Shown piece after piece: positions 40,701 to 55,700 of a DNA stretch of 64,000 nt. Position 1 is the first letter of the stretch; every line of letters begins with the position of its first letter. Position numbers and translations under genes: made by a program. The notes under the pieces are model-generated. The model worked only from the letters and a program-made list of their open reading frames with translations, made no database searches and was not told the origin of the DNA. This DNA comes from Trochalopteron elliotii. Its lineage: Eukaryota; Chordata; Aves; Passeriformes; Leiothrichidae. Where the stretch lies: NCBI GenBank assembly GCA_024734555.1, contig JANPWX010000030.1, forward strand, positions 309,888 through 373,887, written 5' to 3'.

Positions 40701-43700
40701 TGGATTTATTTCTTGCATGTAAATTGATATATTGTATTCAGTTAAGCAAACTAAAGGGGTGTCTTGTCCTGACAGGAAGGGACTGATTGACAAGACCAGT
40801 GTCAGTCAGAAAGCAGCTGCTTCTCTCAGGGCTGTGTGGGGCAGTTCATCAGGCTTTCCCAGTGTGTCCAGAGGAGGAAGGGAACCAAGTACAGTCACAG
40901 AATGGCTGTCTTAAATGCCCTTTCATCATGGTCTGCCAACTGATATTATTTCTGCTATTTTTTAAGCAGCCCAGGCTACAGTTGAAAAATTCCTGGGTTT
41001 GCATCCTTGCAGTTACCTTTTTGACCTATCTGACATTTTTCTTCTTGATCTCTGCCCATAGGAAGGTGTTATGTGTGAATTTGGAGCCATAAACTGCTTT
41101 TAGAAATTTGACTCTGGGCATAAAAATAGCTTTTATTTAGGAAGCTTACAATAAGCTTGGTTCTGAGGATTAGAGAATAGCAATACTGTAATTTTAATGA
41201 TTCTGATTTCATTTCTACCCTTTTACTTAATTGCAAATGTTTGTTAGGACTTAATCCCTTGTTTCTTAGGACCATAGAAAGTTTTTCATGAAAAGCAACA
41301 ACAGAAAATCATATTTTTGTCAATTTCTGGCTGCACCACATGAAATTTCACTGTAATCTCTGTGGAGCTCCTCTCCAGTGTAACCACACTTGCAATTTAA
41401 TGAGTTTTATCTACATTTTAACTGTTAAATCCTAAGAGCCAATTGCAGCGAAAATAACAACTCTTGCTTGTATTTGTCACTGTTTAACCAAAACATAGCC
41501 CCATACTAGCCACTGTTAAAAAATTTAACTCTACGCCAGCCAAAACCAGCAAAATATTCCAAAATAGCAATTCTGGTACGGTAACCTTAGGTTTAAGACT
41601 TGAATTAATTTATTTTTCAAGTTAGGGTCGGTAACTTCAGATGGAGCAAACTGGTGTAACTCTAAAGTCGGTGAAGCTATGATGATCTGTGTTGTGAGGA
41701 CTGGACATGTTTCAACTGTTGTTTTGATTACTGGTTCATGAATGGCTTATAGCATTAAGGTAACTTGAAAAAGTGACTTTCTGTTTTAGCACTGTAGTTG
41801 AATCTTGAAAGGTTTCTGGTTGATCCCATGACAACCTACTTTTGACTCTCCAATTAATAAAGCTTCTGGATCAAAGTCTTGCTGCAGCACTGTATAAATG
41901 AAAAAGCGCTCAACAACCCAATGTGTCATGAAAGGCAATGTATAGAAGCCACAAACAGATAGGAGTTTTCCTCTTGTATACACATTTAAGTCTGCATCTC
42001 ATGAATTTTTCAGTTAGATTCTGTTCTTTACCTACAGGCTTTTTGAAGATGCTGCTGACAAGTTAAACTTGATGGCATTGGCAGGCTTCCTTTACCAGCT
42101 CAAGAAGGCTTCTCAGGCCCAGCTTTTCCATTCAGTCACAGATACAGTTGATTACTCGCTAGCCATGCCAGGTAAATCACCTGAAGATCATGTACAGAGT
42201 GTTTTATATACAATTGTACTGCTTACAGGACTTACTTTGTATTCCTACAAATTTTTTCCTATTGAAATTTCAAGATATAAATAAAACACAGTATGTAGCC
42301 TAATAAGATCTTTCTTATTAGAATTTTGGCAACATTTTTTTGTCTTTAGAAAAGATTGAGTACTTTTTTTGAACAGGGATCACATCCACACCTGCTTTGA
42401 AACACAACACAGGACATTCATTTGGTTCTTGGACTTTGGGGGTTGCCTGCCAGTATATAATCACAACTCTATTTTTGAACCCAGGCCAGTGTGGAAACTT
42501 GGGTCAATCTAGACTCAAGACAGTGGATTTAGGTCTGACATTTGACAGTAGGATAACCTCAGAAGTGTTCAGGAAAGGGGTGATAGAGAACAAAGCACAC
42601 AAACAAAGAATGTTAAACAAAGCAGTGGGATTTGTCCTGCTTGATTTTCCCCAGCAGAGTAGAGCATGTACCTCACATGCCTGTAAATTGTTGTATCCAT
42701 CACTGTCTCAAATAGAGCAGAAGAATTGGACACAAAGGAAGATAACTTCACTTAAATTTATACTGTGTCTGTACAAGCTACATTGGTCATGTAGGTTTTG
42801 TTCTGTCCTGTGGCAAACACAGTTTTTGTCTGTGTTTCCAATTTAATTTGTTTCCTCTTCCTCTGAAGTGCTACTTGTCATTTTCTCAGTATGACACTTC
42901 AAGTTTTTTATTTTTTTGGTCTCGCTTGTCTCCAGACCTCAATATTCAAAACTCTAGTTTAATAAATAGATTTCTTCTTTTCATATCATGTAGTGCTCAG
43001 TCAACAGTAGTTCTAATACTGAAGTTAAAATTTGGATAGAGGAATTAAGTGCTATTTTTTATTTTAAAAGTGATATGTCCCCTGATTACATCTTTTATTA
43101 GAGATAAAAGCACCAGTGTATTTGAAATGAGGATGAAGTGTCTTTCCAAATGTTGTAAGAGCAATGAAAGATTAACCCCTTTCAACAGGAAATAACAAGT
43201 ATTCATGACTAGGGAACAGAAAAGCATTTTCTCACATTCTGTTCTTTGTATCCTTTGCTTAGCAAGAAATACAAAATTAAATACCCAAGCTAAATAATTT
43301 GCAGTTTATAATCTTTCCTGTAGATGTCACCAAAACCTTTCATAACTACCACTTTGGGTCTTAATGTCAATTATTTAACTCCTTGCTTAACTTTGCTGCG
43401 CTACTTTTCCAAGCCTTTGTCTTTCATATGTTTGCAAAAAAAGTGGTCACTTAAAGTATGTTTAGTAAACTTTAAACTTGGGTCCGTCTCCTGTCCTTTT
43501 ACTTTTTTACCACATTTACCAGTGTGTTTTACATTGGTTTTAGGTTTGATTTTTCTTTTTCTTGCCCCCATTAAAGTTTACCAGTAATCAATCACATAAT
43601 CAATCAGTTAATAATTTCTAATTCCAGTTCAGACATTTAGGAGTGGAGGAGCAGCTGATGCTTAGCTTAGCCTCCATTTATTCATGTACTTTCTTGTAGG

Positions 43701-46700
43701 TGAAGTGAAATCTACACAGGACAGAAGGAGTGCACTTCACTTATTCCGACTTGGTGATGCCATGCTCAGAATTGTGAGGAGTAAGTCCCGCCCACTGCTC
43801 CACCTCATGCGCTGCTGGAGCCTGGTGGCACCTCACCTTGTAGAGGTAGGAATGGGGAACAAAAATGGGAATGTGTGCACAAAGCGACAAAGCTGAAAAA
43901 GATGGAGAAGGCTTGATAGCTCTTAAAATGTGTAACAGCCTTCAATATTTTCAAATCTGCTCTGTCTTGTGTACACTGTGTCATATATTGGGATACTGCC
44001 ACCAAGGAGTGTGCTTCTGAGTGACTGAAAGGGTCAGGGACAGGGTGTTGGACTTCTGCAATATGATGCAAATAGTGTCTGGTGAAAAAACTGAAACCAC
44101 CCCAATGGGCTCTAAGTGACTCCTCCACCTGCCAATATTCCCAGTCAAGGTATGCATCCTTGCAATTCTTCCCATAAAAGGATGCAGGTTTTCTTTTCCC
44201 ACATAAAGCCAGCTCAGCTGCTATCTTTTGAAGGGAAAAATGGTCACAACAGTCCAAACAGAAGACAACATTTCACACAAGTTCTGTTCTGTGGGTTTTA
44301 GTAGTTAATTTTTTTATTTTTAGCTCTATGTGTTTTTAATTGTCAGCCGACTTTCATACATCTGTGAACCTCCAGGCATCTCAGAGTCTCAATCATCTGT
44401 TTCCATGGCAGTAGTCTCCTGTTTCCATTACAGTGGGGTCCCTGGTCACATCAGTGGTGAAACTGTTTTGAAGGTTCAGTAACATGTAGTGCTTGGCTCC
44501 CTTGAAAGTGTCTGACTAAAAGCAAATATTTTTGCTTGAGCGCAGTCTAATACTTCTCCTTTCCCTGCAGGCTGCCTGTCACAAGGAGAGACACGTGTCT
44601 CAGAAGGCTGTCTCTTTCATCCACGACATCCTCACCGAAGTGCTGATGGACTGGAATGAGCCTTCTCACTTTCACTTCAACGAGGCGCTTTTCCGCCCCT
44701 TTGAGCGCATCATGCAGCTGGAGCTGTGTGATGAGGACGTGCAAGACCAGGCAAGTCAGCTCTGATCAATGTGTCTGTATCTGGTCTCCATGCCCATAAG
44801 AATGGTTTCCAGAATGCATTTGGTCCTCATGAGAGTGTTTCCCAAATTCCCTTCAAATGCTGCCCTTTAATCATCTTCAAGGAATTGGGAGTGTTCTGCC
44901 TACCTAGTCCAGCATTGTGGCAGAGCACAGGGACAGTAGACCTGGCCTTAAAGCAATTAAATAAAGATTTTCTGCTAAAATTTTTTAAAGAATAAATTAA
45001 TCTAGACTGTCATATTGAGGTTTAGGAATGTGTTTAGAGACATTCTCATTCCTTCTGAAGATCCATCTGTGTATCAATTCTGGTTTTTGGTTCTTTTTCT
45101 TTTAATCCCTCCTACACTGGCTGCAGGTGATCACCTCTATAGGAGAGTTGGTGGAAATGTGTTCTACCCAGATCCAGTCAGGATGGAGACCCCTATTCAG
45201 TGCCCTGGAAACAGTGCACAGCAGCAGCAAGTCAGAGGTTAAAGAGTACCTTGTAGGAGAATACTCTATGGGTAAGGACTTACGGCGCTGTTTCAAATGT
45301 ACTTTTGATTCCCTTGGGGACACAGTAACTAACTCAATATATTTAAATGCCCACACTGAACAGTGGCACTACAACATTCCAGAACTGTACCAAAGTATCT
45401 GACTTACTAGTTGGGGTAGGAAGGAAAGCAGACATATTGTTCTGACCTTTTGTCCTCTACATTCTAACAAATTATTAGAATGAGAAAGGAATGCTTCAAA
45501 CCGACTTGAATAATTCTGAGCAAGACAGTAGTGCAAGTGAGCTGAGCTTGGCTGGGCACTTGTCACTGTCCTGCTGGAGAAAAGACTGTATCCAAGCAGC
45601 TTGTCTCTTGTGGACTGTCTTCCCTATTGTATGAAACCTATTGCTCTTATACATTAGGGTAACTTGATGTGATAATCTAGGCAAGTGCTTGTCCAGGCAT
45701 TTGATCACAAGGCTTTCAGATTCCTAGCACTATTACAGACTACATTTCTGTAGGAATGTGCGTCCCTCCAAGAGATGTTTGCTTGTATGGAAATGTGTTA
45801 ATGTGGGAAAACCCATTTTTTCTGTTCTTTTGCCCCATTAGAGGGGCAAATGTTTAAATGTGACAAGTCACATGTAAGGGATGTGGTTTTCCTCCTAAAC
45901 TTTGTCATTGAGACCTGTTATGGTTGTTGGCTGAATGCTGGTGTATACAGCTTTTGAAGACTGATAATCTACTTTGGAAAAGCAAGGCTGTTTTGTTACT
46001 CTATAGTCTGAATAGTTCTGTGCATGATTGATGTCACCTTGGCAGTTATCAAAACCTAAACCAACAACTAAACAGAAACCTCCACCAAACAGAAGTATTA
46101 GCTCCTGGGTTCAAGAGCTCAAACCTGCTCTTACTATTTGAGCAGGCACAAACTGGTATTTGTCATAGACTGGGCAAAGGAGGGAATCTCTGTCACTTCC
46201 TATGAAATGCTACATGAGTTGCCCCAGGAGCAAGAGAAGGTTTTACTTCTAAGATCATTTCTGTCTCTGCCCAGAACAGAAAAGATTCTACAGATTCAGT
46301 TAAATTGTTGAAAAATGGTTGGAAAATTACTTTTAAGGGGGTATGAGGAAGAGTTCTCATCTTGTTATCTCCACAGGGAAACGCCAGGCTCCAGTGTTTG
46401 ATGTCTTTGAAGCATTTCTAAACACAGACAACATCCAGGTCTTTGCCAACGCTGCCACCAGTTATATTATGTGCCTTATGAAGTTTGTCAAAGGACTGGG
46501 TAAATATTTTCCTTTTAAGTCATTATATGTCAAGCTTGATCCCACAGAAAAGGATAATTCAATTATGTAATACATAGCACGGTAGGAAAGAGAGGGGCAG
46601 TGAAGATGTTGAGTCCAGAATGCTTTAAAAAAAATAAAGTAAAATCAAGACCCAGGGATTATTTCTAACATTTTTAATACTATCAGTTCTTCAAGTTTTT

Positions 46701-49700
46701 ATAGCAGTGAAGAAGATGCATCTCACTATTAGGTGTCTGCTTCTTAATTTGATCTTAGTTTACACCAGAACTTGCTTATATTCATGTAAATAATTAAAAA
46801 ATCTGCAAACCTAGAATATTGCAGAAATGGTCTGGCATTGTGCAGAGACAGCATGGAATATTTGGAAGAGAGCAGGGCATGTTTTACACTACAGGCAGCA
46901 GAGACCAGGCATAGCAGTCAGGGTGACCCTGCAAAATAATTGTCATGCTTCATCAGCCTTCAGAACAAAAGCAAATGGTGCTGGGTCGTTCTGCCCCCAT
47001 GCTGGTGATCCATGGCTTGCCTTGATCGTTCGAATTTGGCACTTTTCACTGAACTGTGACAATGTTGGGGTTTTTTGTGGATGTAAATTATAGAATTTTT
47101 AAGTAGTGATAAAATAGGGCTTTTGGTTTCTATGTGAATATTTATTCACAGAGGTTTCTAGGTCTGTAAGTAAATCCTTTTGATTTAAATGAAGCACCTA
47201 GCTGCAGCAGATCTACTCTTTAATGTTATTCTTGTCTCATTGAGCTTTTTCACCATTGATTTCAATGGGGGAAGAATTCACCTTGCGATGTAATTGTAAT
47301 TGTAGTTATTACTACAAAAGAGAAATAAACTTATATGTCCAGTACCAATAGAGGGAACTCATGTTTCTTCTGGAGAGCTTAAAAGCCTGTCTTGTATTTC
47401 TTTACGTTTCTTGCTTTCATGAGATAATTTGACCCCATTGTGGTCATATCTCATAAAGCAAAGTCTTTTTTTGTATTAAAGGTAGTAGGACTATGGGAAA
47501 CATCAGCAAATACAATGCCATACTATGTGCATTTTATTGTAAAACTAAGGGATTCAAACTTCACTGGCTGACTGGCTGATCTCAGTAGTAGACAAAACTT
47601 TAAAATATATTACGAAGGGAATTGTTAAGAGCATAGAAAAAACCAAATAAATATAGTGAAAGGAGAACAAAGTAGGATCTAATAAATGAATTTAATATTT
47701 ATCTTGTGCTTTTTATGAAAGGAATAACTTTTTAAGGCAAGAAAATGTTAACAGACATTTAGTCACTCTTCATATTTGGCACTGAATGGGAAGTATTTGG
47801 CTAAACTGGAAAAATGTGTTTGAGCCAAGTATTCTAAGGTGGACAGGACATTAGCTGAGAGGAGACAGGCAGACTGGCAGATAGGGAAAATGATGGAGTG
47901 AATGGAGTTATCCAGACAGGAGCTCTGCAGCAGGATGCCTTGGAACTGCTCTGCTTATTGAATTCCCTTAGTGAAGCTGGCCAGAAAGGAGCAGTCTGCT
48001 GATGGAAGTTGGGAATACCAGCAACAGAGAGGCACTAGAACCTGAGGACATGGGTCATACAGTTGAAACTGAGACCTTGATACCTGCATTAGACAGCAGA
48101 AGGAAGTGTAATATACAAAACATAAAATGATATATTTAAGCAGTAAATAAACTAATAGGAAGAACTTGTGGTAGAAGAATTTTCTGGGGCAATGGGGTGC
48201 AAATGAATAGAAAAAATAGTATAGTAATTGAGCAAAGGATGAATATGAGCAAGTAATTCCTATACCCATGGAAAGAAGTGGAATGGAGTCAATATGACAG
48301 CTAATATAATGTATGATTATTAGAACTCCCAAAGACTCTGCTAAGGAGATATTAAATAGGCATATGTTTATTAAAGCATTTATTAATATAAAAATTTGTG
48401 TACAAACTATGACCAGTGTTACTCTGTTGTTTGTGAGGGTCACTTGGTTGTCATTTAAGAAGATCGAACAAAAGATGTTTGCTGGATTCTGTTCAGATAT
48501 TAGGGTGTAACTGAGTGAGAAAAGAAAACTAATGCTCTATTTATTTCTTTTCTTTTGTCCTTCCCAATGCTGCCTTTCCTGTCCCCAGGGGAAGTAGACT
48601 GTAAGGAGATGGGTGACTGTGTGCCAGGATCAGGATCTGCTTCTACAGACTTGTGCCTTCCTGCGCTTGATTACCTCAGGAGATGTTCTCAGGTATGATG
48701 AACAATCTTATACAGGCACTAACCTGGCCTGGGAAGCAGTTCTAACCTGCAGGCTTTGCATCAGTCATTGGATGATTTGCATGAACCCAACAGAGGCTGT
48801 GGTGACCCTGATGGTAATACCCTGCACTGCAAATGGATGGTGGTAATCTGAGGGAATATCATACCTTCCAGGCCAGTTAGCAGTGGGAAAACCAAGGAGA
48901 TAGAAACACTCAGATCGAGGCAGCATGTGAGAAAATGTGGATGTTCAAAACCTCTTAGTAACGTAATTCAAAGCTAAATCCATTCTTATTTAAACAGTTA
49001 CCATAAACAGTGTTGGGAACGAAAGACAAAAAAAAACCCAAAACAAGAAGTTGAGAATTCTTGTATTTTAAAAACAACAGCTTGCACCCTCTGAAATGCA
49101 GAAGCAGCTTATTTGCATGAGAACGTATCTGAAGCTCAGGACAAACCTCTAATAATTAGAATGCTGGCATGTTTCCTGTAATCTCCTTGCACACAGCATA
49201 TATTATTATCCAGGGTTATCTGGACAATTTTTGTCTGATTTTATAATCTTGTTTGTATTTCTCTAGCACCTGGAGGTCTTTTTGATGGACCTAGGCCATG
49301 TTTTTCTGGGTACAATACAAAAGCACAACAAAGGATACTATCATTGCTGAAAGTACTTAATATCTAAATTCAGAGATAATGGGTGGATTCAGCAGATTGA
49401 GAAAAGAAGGGAAGAATAAGACAACTCAGAATAATAAACAGCAGACATACCAAACTCAACTTACTATCTTGTTCATCTAAAACATTAGTAAATATCTGTC
49501 TATATATCTAATGTATGTTCTGTTTATACGCTATTTGTACCACATTGCTATTCCTCATCCTTACAAACTCCAGTTCACAGTGAGGGGGAAGTATTTTCTC
49601 CTCTTTAAAAGAAGCGGCCATTTATATCTTGTTATACCTTTTAACTTGCCAGTAAAAGAAGAACAGGAATGGCTAGAAAAAATCCTGTCTGTATATTGCA

Positions 49701-52700
49701 AGTACATTATTTACTTAGAAACAATTAATGATCAAATGCTGGTAGTATCCCTGCAATAGTACGGCTAAAGCAGCTTCATAGGTCATAGATGCAATCAGTG
49801 AGTTGTAATGTTTGCTCTTTACCCACAACTTTTTACTTGTTAGTGAATGGAAGACTTCTGGCCTCTAATTGTGTTTGCATACCCTTTATTTTATTTTACA
49901 TACCTGTGTTGTATGTGATCGCTTTTACAAACTTTTGCATGGATATTTATCTTCTCTGTTTTTCTCTCTTCTCTTCTCCACCCTCCCAAGTTGTTAGCCA
50001 AAATCTATAAAATGCCCTTGAAGCCCATCTTCCTCAGTGGCCGGCTGGTTAACTTGCCCCGGAGAGCACAGGAACAGTCAGCCAGCAGTGAGGATGGGAT
50101 TGAGTGCATCCTCTCTGACTTTGATGATGACACTGGTAAGTGCATTAAAAGTAGTAAATGCAGAACTAATCAATTGCTGCTTCTATGTGTGGCTGCAAAT
50201 TTTGCCAACTGCTGAAAGCAAAAAGGAGGGAAAACTTCATAGTTTATTGTTTCCTTGTTGTCTACACACACCCACCTTGGAAGTTCAGGTCCTGTCACCT
50301 TCTTTATGTAAAAGATACAATTCATATATAAGAAAAATACAACCCCTCTCTTGGGCCAAGATAACAGTATTTTGATTAACAATTGTTTTGATTATCCTGA
50401 TATTCATAATACAACCATTGTGTATTTCTGAGAGCTAACACAAAAATACTTTCTAGACCACAGCTAAAGTAAGGGAGTGAAAATCTTTTGAAGTTGGTAT
50501 TGGCAGGCCTACCTTTAACAGAAAAAAATACCAGTATTGAGTTACAGTCCAGAGAGATAAAGAATCATTGTTTAAATGTTTCCAAACTTGGGTCCTGTGG
50601 TCTGTTGAAGTAAACAGTGAATTTCTGAAGTCCGTAAAAAGCACTATGACCTCCAGAAAAACAAGCAGCATTTGTCCCCTGATTCTTTGTGTGGTTTATA
50701 TGGGCTGTGGATTAATCAGGTGTTGGATGAACTAGTGTGCAGAGCCAAGTAGTAGAGGAATGCAGCCTTATGGCTTCTGCGCTCAGGAGATTTTCACAGC
50801 AGTACTTTTGAATATGTGAACTACTGAACTGTTCCAACCAGGCTGCTTCTGTGAAGAGTCAGCTGCAACCTGGCAGAAAGCAGGCTGACTTCAGTGCATT
50901 TCATTCATGTGCCTCACCAGACTGGCCCTTGGTGCCTAGTTCTATCTAGACTCTTCCACCACATGGATTGTCCTGTTCGTGCTACCCTGGATAAAGGAGA
51001 GAAAAGCTGCTCTCTGAAACCAGAAAGTCACAAGTCCTAGTTTTTAAAAAAACAACCTTTTACTTCTTTCTGTGCTGGGTTTGGCTTGGTTTTTCTCTCT
51101 CAGGGGATTTTAGGATATTTACCTGGGATGTAGGAGACCCAAGTCATTGAAGCCTCTGCTTTGAATCAGACTTGGAACTTGACCTAGGGTCTCCCCAGCT
51201 CAGTTGCCTACTGTTCTGAAGTGACTCTGCCTGTCAATCTCTTACTGTAAACAGAAATATCACCCTGCAGCAAATAAACCTTATTTTGGTTCTTGTCAGA
51301 GCTAAACCCTGAGACTGTCAGCCAATTTGTTATTTACATGGCAACGCTGTTAGAACATTGCTAGGCAAACTGACTTTACAAAGACACAAGGCACGATCTT
51401 GTAGGGGATACCTGTTTGCCAGTGTAGATGAGAGCTCACCTATATCCTTTCTGCTGTTCTGGCAGTTGTCCAGGTCTGTGACCTCTTCAATATCTAAAGA
51501 TGACATGTGAGGGAGCCTGATTACACCTCATGAGACATTTTTACTGTTCAGTTCTGAGTACCAAGTAGAGCCAGTTAAATTATGGCTAGTCTCCTCAGGA
51601 GCCTTACTTTAAAGCATAACCTAAAGGAGTACAATCTATTCTGGGCAGCATTTGCAATGGTAATGAGATGAGGTTTTATTTATATATTTTTTGTGGGGTG
51701 TTTTACACAAAGTTAAAGAGACTAAGCTAGTAGGAATAGTAAAGTATGACCAGAACAAGGTTTGCATTTATGAGGAAGGGTGGGACAAAACACAAACTTG
51801 ATAAAAAGGGAGGGAAAAGGAAACCATCATTTCAAAAATGGCTATTGCCCACAACCTTTACATGGAAACAGCAAATATGCAAGAACCGTGATCTTTAACC
51901 TACTTAATTTATTAATTTCCTTCAGTTCTGAGGGCAAGTTTCACCTGTGTCAAGCAGTATCTTATTCATAGTTTTTAATCTTTCTTTGTTTTCTTGAAGG
52001 CCTTATCAATGTCTGGATTATTCTATTGGAAGAATTAACAACTGCTATATCCAACTGTCCCCGTCAGCACCAGCCTCCTACTTTGGATCTGCTCTTTGAG
52101 TTGCTGAGGGATGTTGCCAAGACACCTGGTAATGAAAGGGCTTGATAAAATGTGAGCTAGTGGAGTCCTAGCCAAACCTTTTAGACTCCTAAGCCATTTC
52201 TTTAAAGCATGTTACTTGTGTTAAAGCTGCACAGAAACATTCTCTACTAGAAAGGGATTTTCTCAGAGCTGATAAGTTGTTCCAGTTAGTCCATCATTCT
52301 GTTGACAAAAGGCATCTTGTAAGAGTATATTGAACATTGCACCATAAAGAGGTGTGGTACTCTATCAATGTCCTAGCCACAGAAAATGTTTGCTTCGTGT
52401 TTAGGAAATACAAAGAGAAAATTACATAATTCTGCAGATCTACTGGGAAAGACTGCAGGTAAACAATTGGCTAAATGTACCTCATAACTACATCCAAAAT
52501 ATTTTGCCACTCTCATCCCACAAAATAGTTGCAGAGCCTCTTTCCCTCAGCATTACCTCAGGCTTCAGCTTGGAACAAGTTAGCAAATTTACTGAGCACG
52601 TAGGCTTTGTAAGCAAGGTTATACAACCATTATTGTGTTTTTTTTAAGGACCAGGATTTGGCATTTATGCAGTTGTACATCTTCTTCTTCCCACAATGTC

Positions 52701-55700
52701 TCTTTGGCTCCATCGCAGCCATGGTGACCATTCTTACTGGGATGTGGCATCTTCTAATTTCAAGCATGCCATTGGCCTTTCCAGTGAACTTGTAGTGGAG
52801 CACATTCAGAATTTCATACACTCAGGTATGTCACTCTAGTGTCACATCTACTAGCATCAGTGACATGCTACTGAATAGCTACTTGGGGAGGTGGTTTCAT
52901 TGCTTTTTGGTTGTTCAAGCATAAAGTAGGAGGAAAGTTAAAAATTTCTGATTGGGATTTTTTTTTCTTTATAGGGTTTAGAATTATGGGGAAAAAATTG
53001 TAAGACACTTAGGGAAGTTATTTAGACCAGGCTCCTTCTCAGAGCAAGACAGTCTTCAAAATTAAAATATCATTGTCTTTAGTATACTTCCCAAAAGAAG
53101 CTACAAAGACTTTGATCACAAGGAACTAGAATATCAGAAGCAGGATCTAAAATAATTTCTCCTGTACCACTTGAGTCCAGACCTTTTATATTGTTAACTT
53201 AAAAAGGACTGTTCTTATTTCAGCTTGATGCGATGCATGTTTCAATAGCTGCATAAAAAGCATTTGGTTTTGCAAATTCTCTGAATAGCAGTGTAGCAAG
53301 ACTGTTTATCTCTAATAATAATGAAAAGACAGTGATGTTAAAACCAGTCTGTGTTTTTTCCTTATAGATATTGGTTATGAAAATATGATCAATACTATGT
53401 TGAAAGATCTTTTTAAGTTGCTGGTAGCCTGTGTAGCAGAACCAACAGAAATTATTTCCAGAGTTGGCTGCTCCTGTATCAGGTAACCCAGTCTGTTCAC
53501 TCTTAGCATTTTATTCAAAAAAGATGTCTGTCTTGGAAGAACTTGTGGACTGATAAGTTGATTAACATCTCAAAAGAAGTCTACAATATGTCTTAGCTCT
53601 TTTTAGTTGAATAATGAATTTTAGACTTAATAACCTTTTCTTGCTGTTTTCAGTGTGCTTCAGAACCTGTGATTTTAGGCATTACTATGGGTATGATTCT
53701 CAAAAAAAGCACATGCACATTACTTATATATGGTTAGTCAATAATTAATCCTTAAGAAAAAGGGTCTTCTGGCATTCACAGGTCTTTAGAGGTAATTAGC
53801 ACCTTTCACAGTCTTCAGGTTATTAGAGTCATAATCACAATAAGCACTGCATTTATACAGTTACATAGTGTGTGGTTCTTGTGGCAACATGTCTACTTAA
53901 AGAGGAAAAGCAAAGGAGGAAAAAAAAGTCAAAACTGTAGTGTAATTACAAAACTAGACCAGGGTAACAACTGAGGTGATTGGGTAACATTACCTAGCTA
54001 CTGAGTAAGCCTTTTGTTCTGTTTTCATAGATCATAGAATGGTTTGGGTTGGAAGGGAGCTTAAAGATCATCTCCACTTCATCTCCACTTCCCCTGCCAC
54101 GGGCAGAGACGCATTCCACTAGATAGACCAAGTTGTTCCAAGCCCCATCCAGCCTGGCCTTGGACACTTCCAAAGATGGGAATTTTCAACCTTCTCCCTT
54201 TATAAGTAAGAATTTTCTAGTTCCTTCTTGAACGTAGTAACATTTTCCTGTGTCCTTGCAGGTATGTGTTGGTGACAGCAGGGCCTGTTTTTACTGAAGA
54301 GATGTGGAGGCTTGCATGTTGTGCCTTGCAGGATGCATTCTCTGCCACTCTGGAGCCAGTAAAGGTAAAACTGCCATTTTGCTGTCAGTCAAAATGCAAT
54401 CACATAGTGGATGCACTAACTTTTGACAAGTCATTAATTTGTCAAATTAATTCACAATTAAACATACTGATCAACAAATGGAGATTGAAATCAGTTTTTC
54501 TAAACATATACAGACACCACTAGTAACTCATAGTTCAGACTTACTTTAAATTGCCTTGCCAGTATGAAATCAGAAGAGTTCAATAGGTGAAAATTTCTCT
54601 TTTGATCCATTTCTTCCTATGGATTTACAAAAACTATGTAGAAGACAATGTTGCTTTGCTGTAGCTGCATGCCCCATATAGGCTAGTTTTCAGTTCACTG
54701 TTTTGTAAACAAAAAAATCCTGTGAAGGCTTTGCAGATCAGCATCCATAAGAAGCTGCCTTTACATTGAATATATTAATTGCCAGATGGCAGGTGACCAG
54801 CTGGTGGGAATGGGAAAGGTCACTGAACCTCGTATTTCACACAGAAAGGCTGGACATGGCTACAGTCACTTGTTTAACACACAGTGAAATTCTGATATTG
54901 TGTCTCTCTGTAGAACCTGTTGGGCTATTTCCACAGTGGTACTGAAAGCTTTAGTGGAGATGCCTGTGAAGTGAAGGTGGCAGCCCCCTCCCTCTCACCA
55001 AGTGCTGAAGCTGAGTACTGGAGAATCAGAGCCATGGCACAGCAGGTACTGTCAGATGTTTCAGGGGAACTCAGAAAACCTCTTAAACTTGGAGCTTTTC
55101 TTTACAAAAGTGTATCTTTTATACCATCTTCCTCACAAACCCTACAGGCAAAGACTTTCTCATCACCAGGCTAACATGAATTGTCTAAAAGTAGTATTCA
55201 GAAAAATTAACAAAAACTAGGAAAAACAAACAAACAACAAAAAAACCTGTTGTCCTGTAAATAGGAATTTGGAATGCCTAGGGTGAGAAAAAATTCATGG
55301 GTAAGATGTCTAAAGAGGACTGACAATGAGCCTCCTGTGTAATGTAAGTTTAAAAATTGCCAGGTTAGCATACATCAGATGTGATGTATGGTTGGTGTAC
55401 ATCAGAAACGTTTCTGATAGAAAAAGGGAAATAATGGTGTCTCTGTGAATCCTCATCAAGAGTGTCACATGGATTTCTGAATACTCTGTTAAAGAATGAT
55501 AAATTCAAAGGACAAAAATTGCACTAGAACAGAGATGATGGTATGAAAATAGGTAAATCAAATCTTGTTTTCCTGTCAAAGCATTTTTCTCTATAAATAC
55601 CCAGGTATAGGTTGCAAAGAAGAAAAAGGGTTACTGGGAACTAGAGGATAATGCTGACATTTAACAAATGATTCGCTAACTCCTAATCAGAATCAGCTGA

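Noticed and set aside
42397..42846. 149-codon + strand open frame in intron 16
   Set aside because: No recognisable motif, no splice sites in phase with the neighbouring exons, and its position inside a conserved phase-1 intron argues for chance.
44751..44756. GT donor at 44755 (GTCAGC) instead of the GC donor
   Set aside because: Using it adds four bases and breaks the frame into VITSIGEL of the next exon.
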